A DNA stretch of 64,000 nt from Gynuella sunshinyii YC6258 (GTDB taxonomy: Bacteria > Pseudomonadota > Gammaproteobacteria > Pseudomonadales > Natronospirillaceae): assembly GCF_000940805.1 (NCBI RefSeq), contig NZ_CP007142.1:2270593-2334592 (forward strand), in the 5' to 3' direction. Every line of letters starts with the position of its first letter. Position 1 is the first letter of the stretch. This document shows, piece by piece, positions 26,204-36,291 of this stretch. The position numbers and the translations under genes are program-made. The notes beneath the pieces were generated by a model, which worked only from the letters and a program-made list of their open reading frames with translations, had not been told where the DNA came from and made no database searches.

Positions 26204-27319
26204 GTGACGTTAAATAGCATTGAAGAGATTATTGAGGATATTCGTCTGGGTAAGATGGTTATTCTGATGGATGATGAGGATCGTGAGAATGAAGGCGACC
26301 TGATCGTTGCTGCTGAAAAAGTCACGCCTGAAATCATCAATTTCATGGCCTCCAAAGCACGGGGGCTGATATGCCTGACTTTGACCGGTGAGCGTTGTGA
26401 CTTTCTTGGGTTACCCAGCATGGTACAACGAAATGGAGCTGTATATGGCACTCCTTTCACTGTTTCCATCGAAGCGGCCGAAGGTGTCACCACCGGGATA
26501 TCTGCGGCTGACCGCGCTCGCACCATACAGGTTGCGGCGTCACCGGCATCCAGACCGGAGGATATTGTTCAACCGGGGCATATTTTTCCTTTGCGGGCAC
26601 AGCCCGGTGGCGTACTGAGCCGTGCCGGACATACAGAGGCCGGTTGTGATCTGGCCAGGTTGGCGGGATTGTCGCCGGCATCGGCGATCGTCGAGATTAT
26701 GAATGAAGATGGCACCATGGCGAGGATGCCGGATCTGAAAAAATTTGCCGCTGAACATCAGTTGAAAATAGGGACTATCGCTGACCTGATTCACTATCGG
26801 ATCATGCATGAACGTTCAGTGGAACTGATCGATGTCAGGCCAATGAATACTGCCTGGGGTCAATTTGAGATGCATGTTTATCGCGACCTGATCGAGGGGG
26901 GGCAGCATGTAGCGCTGTCGATGGGACAGTTCACCTTAGATGAACCGGCTCTCGTGAGGGTACATGTAACTCAGGTATTGCGTGATGTTCTGGGGATCGA
27001 CTCGGAACATGGCCATGGCTGGTCAATTCAGAAGTCGCTGCAAAAGGTGGCTGCCGAGCAACATGGTGTCGTGGTATTGCTGGATATCAACCGCGGCCAG
27101 AATGTACTGGCAGAGCTGGATCGTTTCCATTCCGAGCATCCACCCAGACGCGACCCAAATGCGGACAAATCCGGCGCCTACACCACCATTGGTACCGGTT
27201 CTCAGATTCTGCGCGATTTGAACATTGGAAAAATGCGGTTATTAAGCTCACCAATGAAATTTGGTGGGATATCAGGATTTGGCTTGGAAGTTATAGAATA
27301 CATTCCCTGTACCGAATAA
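26204..27319 (+). CDS. ribBA: 3,4-dihydroxy-2-butanone 4-phosphate synthase fused to a degenerate GTP cyclohydrolase II-like domain
   Basis: 371 residues starting at GTG. The N-terminal 200 are RibB: MDDEDRENEGDLIVAA, metal-binding HTEAGCDLARLAG and SRAGH. The C-terminal half aligns in layout to GTP cyclohydrolase II, but the zinc triad (Cys-x10-Cys-x-Cys) is missing; the matching stretch reads DVLGIDSEHGHGW. Thus only the RibB reaction (ribulose 5-phosphate to the C4 unit of riboflavin) should be active, as in other gammaproteobacterial RibBX proteins, and a separate ribA is expected elsewhere. Confidence 0.92.
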   Translation: MTLNSIEEIIEDIRLGKMVILMDDEDRENEGDLIVAAEKVTPEIINFMASKARGLICLTLTGERCDFLGLPSMVQRNGAVYGTPFTVSIEAAEGVTTGISAADRARTIQVAASPASRPEDIVQPGHIFPLRAQPGGVLSRAGHTEAGCDLARLAGLSPASAIVEIMNEDGTMARMPDLKKFAAEHQLKIGTIADLIHYRIMHERSVELIDVRPMNTAWGQFEMHVYRDLIEGGQHVALSMGQFTLDEPALVRVHVTQVLRDVLGIDSEHGHGWSIQKSLQKVAAEQHGVVVLLDINRGQNVLAELDRFHSEHPPRRDPNADKSGAYTTIGTGSQILRDLNIGKMRLLSSPMKFGGISGFGLEVIEYIPCTE

Positions 27320-27363
27320 TGATCTGCACATTATGCAGACGATTTTTATAAAAGGTTAACAAC

Positions 27364-27837
27364 ATGACGATAAAGACGACAGAAGGTAATTTTGCAGCAA
27401 ATAAAGGCCGCTACGCAGTGGTGGTGGGTCGATGGAATTCGTTTGTTGTGGAAAGTCTGAAAGATGGTGCGCTTGATGCCCTCAGGCGCCATGGTATTGA
27501 AGATAAACAAATAGAAGTATTTTATGTTCCCGGAGCATTCGAGATTCCATTGGTTGTAAAGCGACTCGCGGATCAGCAGAAATTTTCCGCCATCGTTGCG
27601 CTCGGGGCAGTAATTCGTGGTGGTACACCTCATTTCGAATACGTCGCTGGCGAATGTACTAAAGGCCTGGCTCAGGTATCTCTGAGTAGCGACATCCCGG
27701 TTGCTTTTGGGGTTCTGACAGTAGACAGCATTGAACAGGCTATTGAGCGTGCAGGTACGAAAGCCGGCAACAAAGGCGCAGAAGCAGCATTGAGCGCGCT
27801 TGAAATGGTCAATTTACTCAACCAAATTGGAGGCTAA
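27364..27837 (+). CDS. ribH: 6,7-dimethyl-8-ribityllumazine synthase
   Basis: 157 residues. [55 protein letters not shown] and [19 protein letters not shown] are the conserved lumazine synthase segments with the catalytic His in TPHF. It condenses the ribitylamino-uracil and the C4 phosphate, just before RibE. The stop is directly followed by the nusB start. Confidence 0.97.
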   Translation: MTIKTTEGNFAANKGRYAVVVGRWNSFVVESLKDGALDALRRHGIEDKQIEVFYVPGAFEIPLVVKRLADQQKFSAIVALGAVIRGGTPHFEYVAGECTKGLAQVSLSSDIPVAFGVLTVDSIEQAIERAGTKAGNKGAEAALSALEMVNLLNQIGG

Positions 27838-28296
27838 ATGGCCAACGATCATTCCCCAAGTCTTTCCTCGAAAAGACGTAAGGCCCGGAAGCTGGCACTA
27901 CAGGCTCTATACCAGTGGCACATGGCGGAAACCAGTGTTTCTGCTCTGGTTGCCCAGTTCCTCGCTGACAACAATATGGAAAAAATCGATCAGGAATACT
28001 TTACCGAAGTGGTTCGTGGTGTACCTGCAGAAAAATCCTCTCTGGATGACAAAATTGCCGGTCACATTGATCGTGAGCTGTCCCGTTTGACGCCGATTGA
28101 ACTCGCTGTATTGCGGATGGGAACTTATGAGTTGCTGCATCGATTGGATGTGCCCTACCGGGTGATCATCAATGAAGGTGTCGAACTGACTAAAGCTTTT
28201 GGTGCCACCGATGGTCATAAGTATGTGAATGGTGTACTCGATAAGCTGGCCCAGGAACTCAGAATCACTGAGGTGGCACATACGCCTTCCCGTTAG
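27838..28296 (+). CDS. nusB: Transcription antitermination factor NusB
   Basis: 152 residues. RRKARKLALQALYQWHMA is the RNA-binding N-terminus; LTPIELAVLRMGTYELLHR and VPYRVIINEGVELTKAFGATDGHKYVNGVLDK are the conserved core and end. With NusE it binds boxA of rRNA operons. Its place behind ribH is the common gammaproteobacterial order. Confidence 0.97.
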   Translation: MANDHSPSLSSKRRKARKLALQALYQWHMAETSVSALVAQFLADNNMEKIDQEYFTEVVRGVPAEKSSLDDKIAGHIDRELSRLTPIELAVLRMGTYELLHRLDVPYRVIINEGVELTKAFGATDGHKYVNGVLDKLAQELRITEVAHTPSR

Positions 28297-28299
28297 CCT

Positions 28300-29637
28300 A
28301 TGACGATGCACTGGGACAAACTGCTCACTACCGAACGCTACGGTCATGGTTTTATATCTGGTCAGGAACTGGGTCGGAGTCATTATCATAAAGATCAGGA
28401 TCGTATTGTGTTTTCGGCTGCGTTTCGCAAACTCACGGGTAAAACCCAGGTGCATCCTCTGGCCATCAATGATCAGATCCACACCCGGCTGATACATTCC
28501 ATTGAAGTGGGCAGTGTCGGTCGGTCGCTTGGTATTAAAGTAGGTGAGCGTATTGCCCGGGATCTGCCCGAGTGGATCGAGGCTGATGATCTTGGTGTGA
28601 TCGTACAATCAGCCTGTTTTGCCCATGATATTGGCAATCCGCCGTTCGGACATGCCGGTGAATATGCCATTCAGGACTGGTTCAAGCAGTCCCGCAATGC
28701 CTGGCTGACGGAACCATTGAGTGAACCGGAACGAGCTGATTTGAAAGGTTTCGAGGGCAATGCCCAGGGCTTTCGAATTGTATCGCAGCTGGAATACCAC
28801 TTGTTTCATGGTGGCCTGCGGTTGACCTATCCAACCCTTGGAACACTGCTCAAATATCCTTGGACTATCGAGCATGTTGATGCCAAGGGAAAATTCAGCT
28901 GTTTTCAATCTGAACGTCGGGTATTGGACGAACTGGCGAGTAAGCTTGGTTTGATCAAGGGGCATCGTGGTCAATACAGTCGTCATCCCCTGTCTTATCT
29001 GATGGAGGCTGCTGATGATATCTGTTACGCGATTATCGATCTGGAAGATGCCGTCGAACTTCATATTCTTGATTACGAAGAGGTTAAACCTATTCTGCTG
29101 ACCCTGTGTGGCGAGCGGCAGATGGAGATCCCGGAGCTGTTGCATGATGACGTGGCTCCGCATCGTAAATTGGCGGCACTGAGAGGTCGGGCCATGCAGG
29201 CCATCATTGACTCCATTGTCGATGCTTTTGAAACCCATTTGCCGGCTATTATGTGTGGCGAATTCACCGGGGATTTGCTCGCTGCCACCTCTGAACATGT
29301 TGTGGAAGGAATGAGACAGGCTAAGAGTCTGGCGCGAAATAAGGTTTTTCTGGATAGCGCCAAGACTGAAACAGAGTTAGGTGCTTATCACATCATCAGC
29401 ACATTATTGGATGTCTTTATCCCTGCGGGTTTTGAGTTATTTGAGAAAAAAGACAACCATGATCTTTCATATCGGACCAAACGGGTTTTTGATCTGATGG
29501 GTGGGGATGCGCCAATGCCCCGTTGGGCTCTATATGAGATTTATCAGCGCCAGCTGGATTTCGTAACAGGTATGACCGACAACTATTCCGGGTATCTGGC
29601 TCGCCAGATCGGAGGTACGGGCCCAGGGCTGGTATAG
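28300..29637 (+). CDS. dgt: Deoxyguanosinetriphosphate triphosphohydrolase-like protein
   Basis: 445 residues with an HD domain: RLIHSIEVGSVGRSLG and CFAHDIGNPPFGHAGE carry the metal-binding His and His-Asp. DRIVFSAAFRKLTGKTQVHP is the typical Dgt start. Such enzymes split dNTPs into deoxynucleoside and triphosphate, balancing dNTP pools. It lies three bases after nusB, so dNTP synthesis control (nrdR) and dNTP breakdown share one operon. Substrate preference cannot be read from the sequence. Confidence 0.92.
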   Translation: MTMHWDKLLTTERYGHGFISGQELGRSHYHKDQDRIVFSAAFRKLTGKTQVHPLAINDQIHTRLIHSIEVGSVGRSLGIKVGERIARDLPEWIEADDLGVIVQSACFAHDIGNPPFGHAGEYAIQDWFKQSRNAWLTEPLSEPERADLKGFEGNAQGFRIVSQLEYHLFHGGLRLTYPTLGTLLKYPWTIEHVDAKGKFSCFQSERRVLDELASKLGLIKGHRGQYSRHPLSYLMEAADDICYAIIDLEDAVELHILDYEEVKPILLTLCGERQMEIPELLHDDVAPHRKLAALRGRAMQAIIDSIVDAFETHLPAIMCGEFTGDLLAATSEHVVEGMRQAKSLARNKVFLDSAKTETELGAYHIISTLLDVFIPAGFELFEKKDNHDLSYRTKRVFDLMGGDAPMPRWALYEIYQRQLDFVTGMTDNYSGYLARQIGGTGPGLV

Positions 29638-29662
29638 TCGCGACAGGCCCGTTGTTCGTTTT

Positions 29663-30127
29663 TTACTTAAGATTTAGTTCCAATTTGCCGGCTTTTATCT
29701 TCGAATAGTCGGCCTTTTCTACACCAATCACCATACATGGGGTCGTCGCCAGCTGGTTATAACGTACCCCTTGGGCAGGCATGACGAACTCCACCGGTAA
29801 TACCACTGTTTTTCCCTTGAGTTTGGATTGTGAGCTGGTAAGGACAATATCGTAACCATTGTTACGTTGCCGGCCAGCTGCGACTACCACTGCCAGGTAT
29901 TTTTCGAAATCAAAATTGCTGAACAGATCCAGTTTCTGGTCACTGGCTCCAAATGCATTGGCAAGTCCTGATACTTTGTTCAAGTCTTCTTTATTATTGA
30001 ACAGCTTGACGCTGGCTCTTTGTTCGCGGCACTGTTTTGAGGCGTAAAACATCTGTGTCGAAACTGTCTGGCTGGCGCATGATGTCAGAACCAGCAAAAA
30101 AGCTAATAATAAATATGCTAACTTCAT
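29663..30127 (-). CDS. Lipoprotein with a PrcB-like C-terminal domain
   Basis: 154 residues. The lipobox LTSC places the lipidated Cys at residue 17. KYLAVVVAAGRQRNNGYDIVL has the pattern of the PrcB C-terminal domain (hydrophobic strand, then G-x-x-x-x-x-GY). Homologues in spirochaetes belong to a surface protease complex, but the domain is widespread and mostly uncharacterised. It is convergent with dgt and divergent from the large haem lipoprotein. Confidence 0.6.
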   Translation of the reverse strand: MKLAYLLLAFLLVLTSCASQTVSTQMFYASKQCREQRASVKLFNNKEDLNKVSGLANAFGASDQKLDLFSNFDFEKYLAVVVAAGRQRNNGYDIVLTSSQSKLKGKTVVLPVEFVMPAQGVRYNQLATTPCMVIGVEKADYSKIKAGKLELNLK

Positions 30128-30652
30128 AAAACCCTCTGTACCCTGCAGTTTTGACTGAAACGGAAGCCAGTTGCAATTTAATAGACCGGCCGACTGACGC
30201 CGGTAGGATGACTAAAGCCAAGTAAAAGCATGGATTACTGTATGGAGCATCCCAAGGCCGCTGGAATTATGCATGATTTATTCAGAATCGTTAACCGATA
30301 TGTCGTTGACTATTTTTCCTCCAGGGAACAATTCCTCGTTATCTGGCCAGTTATTATGCGTAATTGAAAAACAATGGATTTAGGGCAAAAGAGGTTCGAT
30401 CAAGTGTTTCTGATCTCCAGTTTGAATTTTGTGAAGGAATTCCAAATTTTATGAGACCTTGATGGTTTGTCGGAATTTTTGGCGTGCCATTCTAGATATC
30501 TTGACAATTTCATGTCGGGATCACTTCTCAAAATTATTATTTATTTACAAAAAAGTAATTATGAGAACCATTTCAAGTACTCCAAATGTATATGCCACTA
30601 ACATTTTTGCCTACTTGATAGTTTCGTATAAATTTCTTTCAGGACTCCCGAT
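30128..30652. other. AT-rich region upstream of the haem/flavin operon
   Basis: About 525 bases. A TTGACA at 30501-30506 could be a -35 element, but no good -10 lies 16-18 bases beyond it. ACCGGC and GCCGGT (30184-30203) form a short hairpin. No gene is convincing. Confidence 0.4.
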
Positions 30653-33600
30653 ATGTACTGGATTCGATACACCGCCACACGACTTGTGCTGCTGGGCCTT
30701 TTGGCCGGGCTTCAGGGCTGTGGTACAGACTCCCCCGATTTTAATGGTTCATCAGGCACAAATGACACCTCAGACCAGGGATCCGGATCACCCAATGACG
30801 GTTCTGGTTCTGACTCAAACGATTTCCCTGGACGAGCGTTATACGCTAGTCAATGCGCCGTTTGTCATGGTGATTCTGGCCAGGGGAGTGGAGTTAGTCC
30901 AAGTTTAAAGAATGTTAACCGTAGCTCATTTATTTCTGCGACGGTTCAAACAATGCCTCCGAGCAACCCGAGCTCTTGTGGTCAGACCTGTGCTGAACAG
31001 ATTGCTGATTATGTCGTAGCTGGTTTTCCTGCGCCTGATTCTGGAACCGGTAACAATGGTGGTTCCGATAATGGCGGTTCCGATAATGGCGGCTCCGACA
31101 ACGGTGGTTCCGATAATGGCGGTTCCGACAACGGTGGTTCCGATAATGGTGGTTCCGACAACGGTGGTTCCGATAATGGCGGCTCCGATAACGGTGGTTC
31201 CGATAATGGCGGTTCTGACAACGGTGGTTCCGATAATGGCGGCTCCGATAACGGCGGCTCCGACAACGGTGGTTCCGATAATGGCGGCTCCGACAACGGT
31301 GGTTCCGACAACGGCGGTTCCGATAATGGTGGTTCCGACAACGGTGGTTCCGATAATGGCGGCTCCGATAACGGTGGTTCCGATAACGGCGGTTCTGACA
31401 ACGGTGGCTCCGACAACGGCGGTTCCGACAATGGCGGTTCTGATAACGGCGGTTCCGATAATGGTGGCGGGTCGTCTGCAGCAGTTATCTTTTCCGAAAC
31501 GTTTGAAAATGTGGCTGCTGATACTCAGCCGCAGGACTGGGATAACTTCCTGAGTTATAACTACAACACAACGAATACCAAAGACTATGGTACCTATGCC
31601 CTGGTGGATGATTCAGTTGCCTACAGCGGTACGCATTCCATTCACTTTAAAGGTAGTCTGTCGCAGATAGTTCGTAAATTGCCAGACAACACTCAGCAGC
31701 TGCATTTGCGCGCCTTTGTCCGTATGAATAAGCAAATGGGTAATGTTCCGGGCGACAACCATGAGCACATCATGGGTATCAAGAAAACCCAGGATGCCAA
31801 TAACGAAGTCCGTATTGGTCAAATCAAAGGGGTTTTGGGTACTAACGATGTCCCATCCGATAATATTTCGCCTACAGCCAGTCAGTGGGAATCCGGTAAG
31901 GCGTTGAAGCCGAATACTTGGTATTGCGTTGAAACTGCACTGTATGCTGATACCGATTATGACGAAGTTCGCATGTGGGTCGATGGTGAACTGGTTCATA
32001 GCATTACTTCCGATTCCGACTGGAATAACGGTGCTCTGGGTAAAGACTGGATGAGCGATAAGTTCAACTATGTCATGTTTGGTTTCCAAAGCTTCAGCGG
32101 TAACAGTGCTGATGTGTGGATGGATGATATTGTTGTATCAACGGAAGCTGTAGGTTGTGATCCAATTGGATCAGACGGTGGCTCATCCGGTGATGGTTCT
32201 TCTGGTGATGGTAACAATGGTGGTGGAACATCAAATGGTGATGTGACGAATGGCAAGACTCTTTATGATGCTCAGTGTGCCACGTGTCACGGCAGTGACG
32301 GAAAGGGTCAGTTTGCAATCGACGCAACGGCTTCTGTGTTTGGTAACAACAAGCAGAATCTGGTTGATTATATCGTCGATACCATGCCGTACGGTGCTGG
32401 TGCCCAGTGTGTGGGTGAATGTGCTGCCAATACTGCAGCCTATATCCGCAGTTGGGTAGGTGACGGCTCAGGCTCAGACAATGGTTCCGGGTCTGACAAT
32501 GGTTCGGGTTCAGATAATGGTTCTGGCTCTGACAATGGCTCGGGTTCAGACAATGGTTCCGGCTCTGACAACGGTTCGGGTTCAGACAATGGCTCTGATA
32601 ACGGATCAGGTTCAGACAACGGTTCTGGTGATAACCTATCCTGTGGTGATGTGACCTATGGACCCAGAAGTCTGCGTGTGCTGACCGATCATGAGTTTGC
32701 AAACTCAGTAGAGGATTTGACCGGGATTAACCTTGTCCGGGATCTGGGACAAAGTACCTATGATGCAATTCCAACCGATAACCTGATCGATGGTTTTTCC
32801 AACAATGTCATGGCTTCCATTGATACTGGTGCAATGCAGTCTTATAGCCTGGTTATCAACAAAGTAGTGGATAAACTCGCGCAGCAGGACTACACCAGTA
32901 TCATTGATTGCTCAGCCTTTAATGATACTGCTGCGTGTGCTGCCAGTTTCGTTGAGAACTTCCTGCCGAAGGTTTTCCGTCGTCCTCTGACTGCGGAAGA
33001 AAATACTGCCTATCAATCTCTGTTTACCACCGACTATACCGCAGGTGATATCAATGAAGGTCTTAGTCTGGCACTCAGAACCGCTCTGACGTCTCCTCAG
33101 TTCCTGTATCGTGATGAAACCGGTGTTTCTGTCAAAGACATCGAAGCCGGAGGTTCTTCATCTGACAATGGTGATTATCAGCCGGTTGGGGAAGTACAGG
33201 TACTGGTTGAAGCTCAGAATCCTAAAGAAGTTGCCCTATATAACCAGGCTGGTTTCGGTAATACCCGGTTCACCGGTAAAGATCTGGTTGAGGTCAGCGT
33301 TAAAGCGGTAAAAGGCAGTGTATGGCCTACCTTGTCGATCGAGACAGGAAGTGGCACCGTCATCGGTCAGGTTGAAGTGGATCATACTTACTATAAAACC
33401 TATCGTTTCTACAGTGATCAGGTGAAGAATGATTACATTTACCTGGTTGCCAAGAATGCCAATACAGCCAACGTGCACGACAGTCGTACTCTGACCATCA
33501 GTAGTCTGAAAGTATCGGCCGCCGAGATTGCTGTTCCGTCTACACCGGATGTGGCTCTGGATGATGATGCATATGTTCTGACATCGTATCAGTTGGCATC

Positions 33601-34717
33601 CTACCTGAGTTATACCTTCACCGGTTCCACTCCTGATGACATTCTGCTGAAAGCAGCAGCTGAAGGTGGACTGGATACTGATGAACAAGTTGCTGCCCAG
33701 GTGGAACGTTTGTTGAAAACTGACCGCGCTCATCAGCATTTTGGTAACTTCGCAGCGCAATGGCTGCGGACGGATCGGGTACTGGACATGGTCAAAGACT
33801 CGAATCTGTATCCAACTTTCACCGCTAATGTGCGTACAGCGATGGCCCAGGAAGTGCGTGATGTCTTCAACCACGTGGTACTGGATCAGGGCGAGCCGTT
33901 CTCCGCGCTGTATGACGGTAATTTCACCTTTGCCAATCAGACTCTGGCTGATTTCTATGGGGTTGGTGGTGTGACCGGCAGCAATATGCAGAAAGTTACC
34001 GGTATCAATAGCCGCGCAGGCTTGGTCACCTCGGGTGCCTTCCTGACCGTTCATGCCCATGAACAGGAAACTGGTCCGATATTACGCGCTACGTATTTGC
34101 GTAAACGTTTCCTCTGCCATGATGTGCCAGCGCCACCAACCGGTGTATCGCTCAATGGTGATGACTTCGATGAAGCCCGTGAACAGGCCAGAATCGAGTG
34201 GGAAAAATACCTGGAAGAACACAATGGCCTGGCAACTGCCCGTAAGAAGTATGAGTTCCAGACATCTGCCAGCATTTGTCAGTCTTGCCACGCGCAGATG
34301 ATCAACCCATTGGGTGGCGGTTTTGAAGATTACGATGCCGTTGGTCTGCCACAGACCAAAGATTACAACGGTTTGACCATTGACTCTTCGGGAACCATGT
34401 ACGGTGTGTCCAGTTTGACAGATGGCGATTCAATCAGCTTCAACGGAGCCAAAGAGCTGGCGCACTCGATCGCCGATCTGGATGTCACCCGTCAGTGCTT
34501 CATCGACAATACTTTCCGGATGGCCATGGGTACCGGATCAACTTATCTGGACCGGGCAATGGATATCGATCTCTCCGCTGATGAGGTCAATAACTACACC
34601 TGTGAAGTGCAGAACCTGGATAACGTCATGAAATCCAGTGACTACAGCACCGTTGAGCTGCTGAAAGCACTCGGCACGATGGACAGCGTCCGTTACCGTA
34701 AAAATGTCGTACGTTAA
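30653..34717 (+). CDS. Very large multi-domain haem-c lipoprotein (cytochrome c modules, lectin-like modules, DUF1587/1595/1592/1588-type domains)
   Basis: 1354 residues. A signal peptide ends in lipobox LQGC (Cys23). A cytochrome c module follows (CAVCH 68-72, TMP as possible Met ligand), then 27 NGGSD repeats (135-269). Residues 275-503 look like a concanavalin-type lectin/lyase-like module ([36 protein letters not shown]). A second cytochrome module (CATCH 542-546) and GSGSDN repeats (605-661) follow. The C-terminal half matches the DUF1587/DUF1595 pattern ([33 protein letters not shown]), an inserted carbohydrate-binding-like module (about 850-960), DUF1592 ([19 protein letters not shown]) and DUF1588 ([14 protein letters not shown]), with a third haem motif CQSCH (1209-1213). 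It is presumably a surface electron-transfer or oxidising protein; substrate unknown. First gene of a five-gene run. Confidence 0.85.
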   Translation: MYWIRYTATRLVLLGLLAGLQGCGTDSPDFNGSSGTNDTSDQGSGSPNDGSGSDSNDFPGRALYASQCAVCHGDSGQGSGVSPSLKNVNRSSFISATVQTMPPSNPSSCGQTCAEQIADYVVAGFPAPDSGTGNNGGSDNGGSDNGGSDNGGSDNGGSDNGGSDNGGSDNGGSDNGGSDNGGSDNGGSDNGGSDNGGSDNGGSDNGGSDNGGSDNGGSDNGGSDNGGSDNGGSDNGGSDNGGSDNGGSDNGGSDNGGSDNGGSDNGGSDNGGGSSAAVIFSETFENVAADTQPQDWDNFLSYNYNTTNTKDYGTYALVDDSVAYSGTHSIHFKGSLSQIVRKLPDNTQQLHLRAFVRMNKQMGNVPGDNHEHIMGIKKTQDANNEVRIGQIKGVLGTNDVPSDNISPTASQWESGKALKPNTWYCVETALYADTDYDEVRMWVDGELVHSITSDSDWNNGALGKDWMSDKFNYVMFGFQSFSGNSADVWMDDIVVSTEAVGCDPIGSDGGSSGDGSSGDGNNGGGTSNGDVTNGKTLYDAQCATCHGSDGKGQFAIDATASVFGNNKQNLVDYIVDTMPYGAGAQCVGECAANTAAYIRSWVGDGSGSDNGSGSDNGSGSDNGSGSDNGSGSDNGSGSDNGSGSDNGSDNGSGSDNGSGDNLSCGDVTYGPRSLRVLTDHEFANSVEDLTGINLVRDLGQSTYDAIPTDNLIDGFSNNVMASIDTGAMQSYSLVINKVVDKLAQQDYTSIIDCSAFNDTAACAASFVENFLPKVFRRPLTAEENTAYQSLFTTDYTAGDINEGLSLALRTALTSPQFLYRDETGVSVKDIEAGGSSSDNGDYQPVGEVQVLVEAQNPKEVALYNQAGFGNTRFTGKDLVEVSVKAVKGSVWPTLSIETGSGTVIGQVEVDHTYYKTYRFYSDQVKNDYIYLVAKNANTANVHDSRTLTISSLKVSAAEIAVPSTPDVALDDDAYVLTSYQLASYLSYTFTGSTPDDILLKAAAEGGLDTDEQVAAQVERLLKTDRAHQHFGNFAAQWLRTDRVLDMVKDSNLYPTFTANVRTAMAQEVRDVFNHVVLDQGEPFSALYDGNFTFANQTLADFYGVGGVTGSNMQKVTGINSRAGLVTSGAFLTVHAHEQETGPILRATYLRKRFLCHDVPAPPTGVSLNGDDFDEAREQARIEWEKYLEEHNGLATARKKYEFQTSASICQSCHAQMINPLGGGFEDYDAVGLPQTKDYNGLTIDSSGTMYGVSSLTDGDSISFNGAKELAHSIADLDVTRQCFIDNTFRMAMGTGSTYLDRAMDIDLSADEVNNYTCEVQNLDNVMKSSDYSTVELLKALGTMDSVRYRKNVVR
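31055..31459 (+). repeat. 27 tandem 15-bp repeats encoding NGGSD
   Basis: In-frame minisatellite inside the large haem lipoprotein. Each unit encodes Asn-Gly-Gly-Ser-Asp, with synonymous changes (AAT/AAC, GGT/GGC, TCC/TCT, GAT/GAC) scattered between units. It forms a flexible acidic linker of 135 residues between the first cytochrome domain and the lectin-like domain. A copy-number change of any size keeps the frame. Confidence 0.97.
32465..32635 (+). repeat. Tandem 18-bp repeats encoding GSGSDN
   Basis: Seven GSGSDN units, one short GSDN, one further GSGSDN and a final GSGDN form a second linker in the same protein, between the second cytochrome module and the DUF1587-like part. Confidence 0.93.
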
Positions 34718-34746
34718 TGGCAAACCGGATATTGAAGAGGTCTAAC

Positions 34747-36036
34747 ATGAGTCATGAAAAACAAGCTGCGTTGATGCAACGTCGCAACTTCTTAAAGTTC
34801 ATCGGCAAGGCAGGGCTTTCCCTGCCCCTGCTGCAGGCGTCGAGCCTGGGCGCCGGTATGCTGTTATCCCGTCAGGCGCTGGCCGCGGATACTGCCCAGC
34901 GTCGGGTGATCTTTATCTACGTTCCGGATGGTACCCCTCAGGGGGCCTCCTACTCGTTCCTGCCATCCGCTAATCTGGCATTGAAAACCTGTTCCCAGCC
35001 GCTGGAATCGGTCAAGGATGAGTGCGTATTTTTCCGTAGCCGCAGTGATGCCAGCAAAGGGATCGAGATCATTGGTGGTGGTGGTCATGGTAACTCTCAG
35101 CGGGTTTTGGGCGCTTTTGCCGATGGTGTCGGTGGCACCATCGACCTGGCGCTGGAAGAAACCGTTGGAGCCACTTCTCCGGTGGCTTCATTACGGCTTG
35201 GCGTGCGTACCCGTAACCTGGACCCGGTGTCGGCACGTTGGTATTCCGGGGTAACCGATTATCAGGACAACCCGCAAACAGCGTTTGAAAAACTGTTTGG
35301 CGGTGCGGTGGATACCAGTCCTATCGGTGCCCGGCGAGATAAAAAACGTCTGGAGATCAACCAGGCGGCGCTGGCCAAAATCAAAACCAAACTCGGCACC
35401 TATGAACTACAGCGCCTGGAACAACACCAGGCGGCCATCGAAAAACTGAAGACGGATATCGATAGTACGTCCAGTTCTTCAACACCGATGGGTTGCAGTG
35501 ATCCAACATTTAACCCGAGCGGTCTGTCAGCCGATCTGGTGGATAGCGAGTTTACTAACTTGTTTGCATTACAGACCGAGAATGCCATCCTGGCGCTTAA
35601 GTGTGACATCACCCGGGTGGTCACCATTCAGTTGGGTACCCATCAGTCTGACTTTGGTGTGACCGGTCTGGATGCGGATTACCACACCTCGGTACACAGC
35701 GGGAATCTGGACTTTTATGCTGAGTATCGGACCTATTTCTCCGAACGCATAGCGCATCTGATCGAGCGTTTGAAAGCGGAAGATGATCCGAATGGCGGCA
35801 AGATGATAGATTCGACGCTTGTTGTTCAGGTTACGGATATGGGCGATGGTGGTTCCCATACCGGCTCTGATGCTGCCTTTATGTTTGCGGGTGGTGGAAA
35901 TGCCGTTAACCGGGGAACTATTATTCCTGCGGACAACCATCATCAGCTGCTGGATACAGCTGCGGAATATATGGGTGTCTACGGTGTCATAAAACCGTAT
36001 GATGCCAATGGTCCTGTGAGTGGGATATTGGTATAA
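34747..36036 (+). CDS. DUF1552 family protein, Tat-exported
   Basis: 429 residues. QRRNFLKFIGKAGLSLPLL is a twin-arginine signal (RRNFLK) followed by a hydrophobic stretch. VIFIYVPDGTPQGASY and a later TDMGDGGSHTGSDAAFMFAGG are typical of DUF1552, an alkaline-phosphatase-like fold family almost always encoded beside DUF1592 proteins. I chose the ATG at 34747, which follows GAAGAGG by six bases; an ATG at 34717 overlaps the preceding stop but has no such site. Tat export suggests folding with a cofactor or metal before transport. Activity is unknown. Confidence 0.85.
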   Translation: MSHEKQAALMQRRNFLKFIGKAGLSLPLLQASSLGAGMLLSRQALAADTAQRRVIFIYVPDGTPQGASYSFLPSANLALKTCSQPLESVKDECVFFRSRSDASKGIEIIGGGGHGNSQRVLGAFADGVGGTIDLALEETVGATSPVASLRLGVRTRNLDPVSARWYSGVTDYQDNPQTAFEKLFGGAVDTSPIGARRDKKRLEINQAALAKIKTKLGTYELQRLEQHQAAIEKLKTDIDSTSSSSTPMGCSDPTFNPSGLSADLVDSEFTNLFALQTENAILALKCDITRVVTIQLGTHQSDFGVTGLDADYHTSVHSGNLDFYAEYRTYFSERIAHLIERLKAEDDPNGGKMIDSTLVVQVTDMGDGGSHTGSDAAFMFAGGGNAVNRGTIIPADNHHQLLDTAAEYMGVYGVIKPYDANGPVSGILV

Positions 36037-36069
36037 GATAGCTTTTTCGGCTTTGGAAGAGATTTAATA

Positions 36070-36282
36070 ATGAATAAACTGCTCCTGCCTTTATTGGTAT
36101 TGGTGCTTTTTTGTCAGGGCTGCGCTCAAGTGAAGCCTTGGGAAAGGGGTAATCTTGCCCGGCCTGAAATGGCCTTCAGTTCAGATGCACTGGAACAGAA
36201 AATCCAGGATCATATTTATCATGGTAAAGAAGCATCTCAAACCGTCACTGCCGGAGCAGGCGGTGGTTGTGGCTGTAACTGA
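36070..36282 (+). CDS. DUF4266 mini-lipoprotein
   Basis: 70 residues: lipobox LFCQGC (Cys18), the conserved VKPWERGNLARPEMAF, and a Cys-rich end GGGCGCN. This is the DUF4266 pattern, always tiny, and usually adjacent to DUF3570 and ApbE genes. The two terminal cysteines could bind a metal or form a disulfide. It lies between DUF1552 and DUF3570 with short gaps, indicating one transcript. A role as assembly partner of the barrel is inference. Confidence 0.82.
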   Translation: MNKLLLPLLVLVLFCQGCAQVKPWERGNLARPEMAFSSDALEQKIQDHIYHGKEASQTVTAGAGGGCGCN

Positions 36283-36291
36283 GGAATAGCA

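Noticed and set aside
30459-30908. Frame overlapping the start of the large haem lipoprotein
   Set aside because: It conflicts with the lipoprotein start and has no recognisable domain.
31009-31431. Antisense open frame of (PPLSE)n type over the tandem repeats
   Set aside because: It is forced by the repeat sequence; no ribosome-binding site or start context supports it.
31055-31459. CRISPR-like array
   Set aside because: The regular units are contiguous 15-bp coding repeats without spacers.
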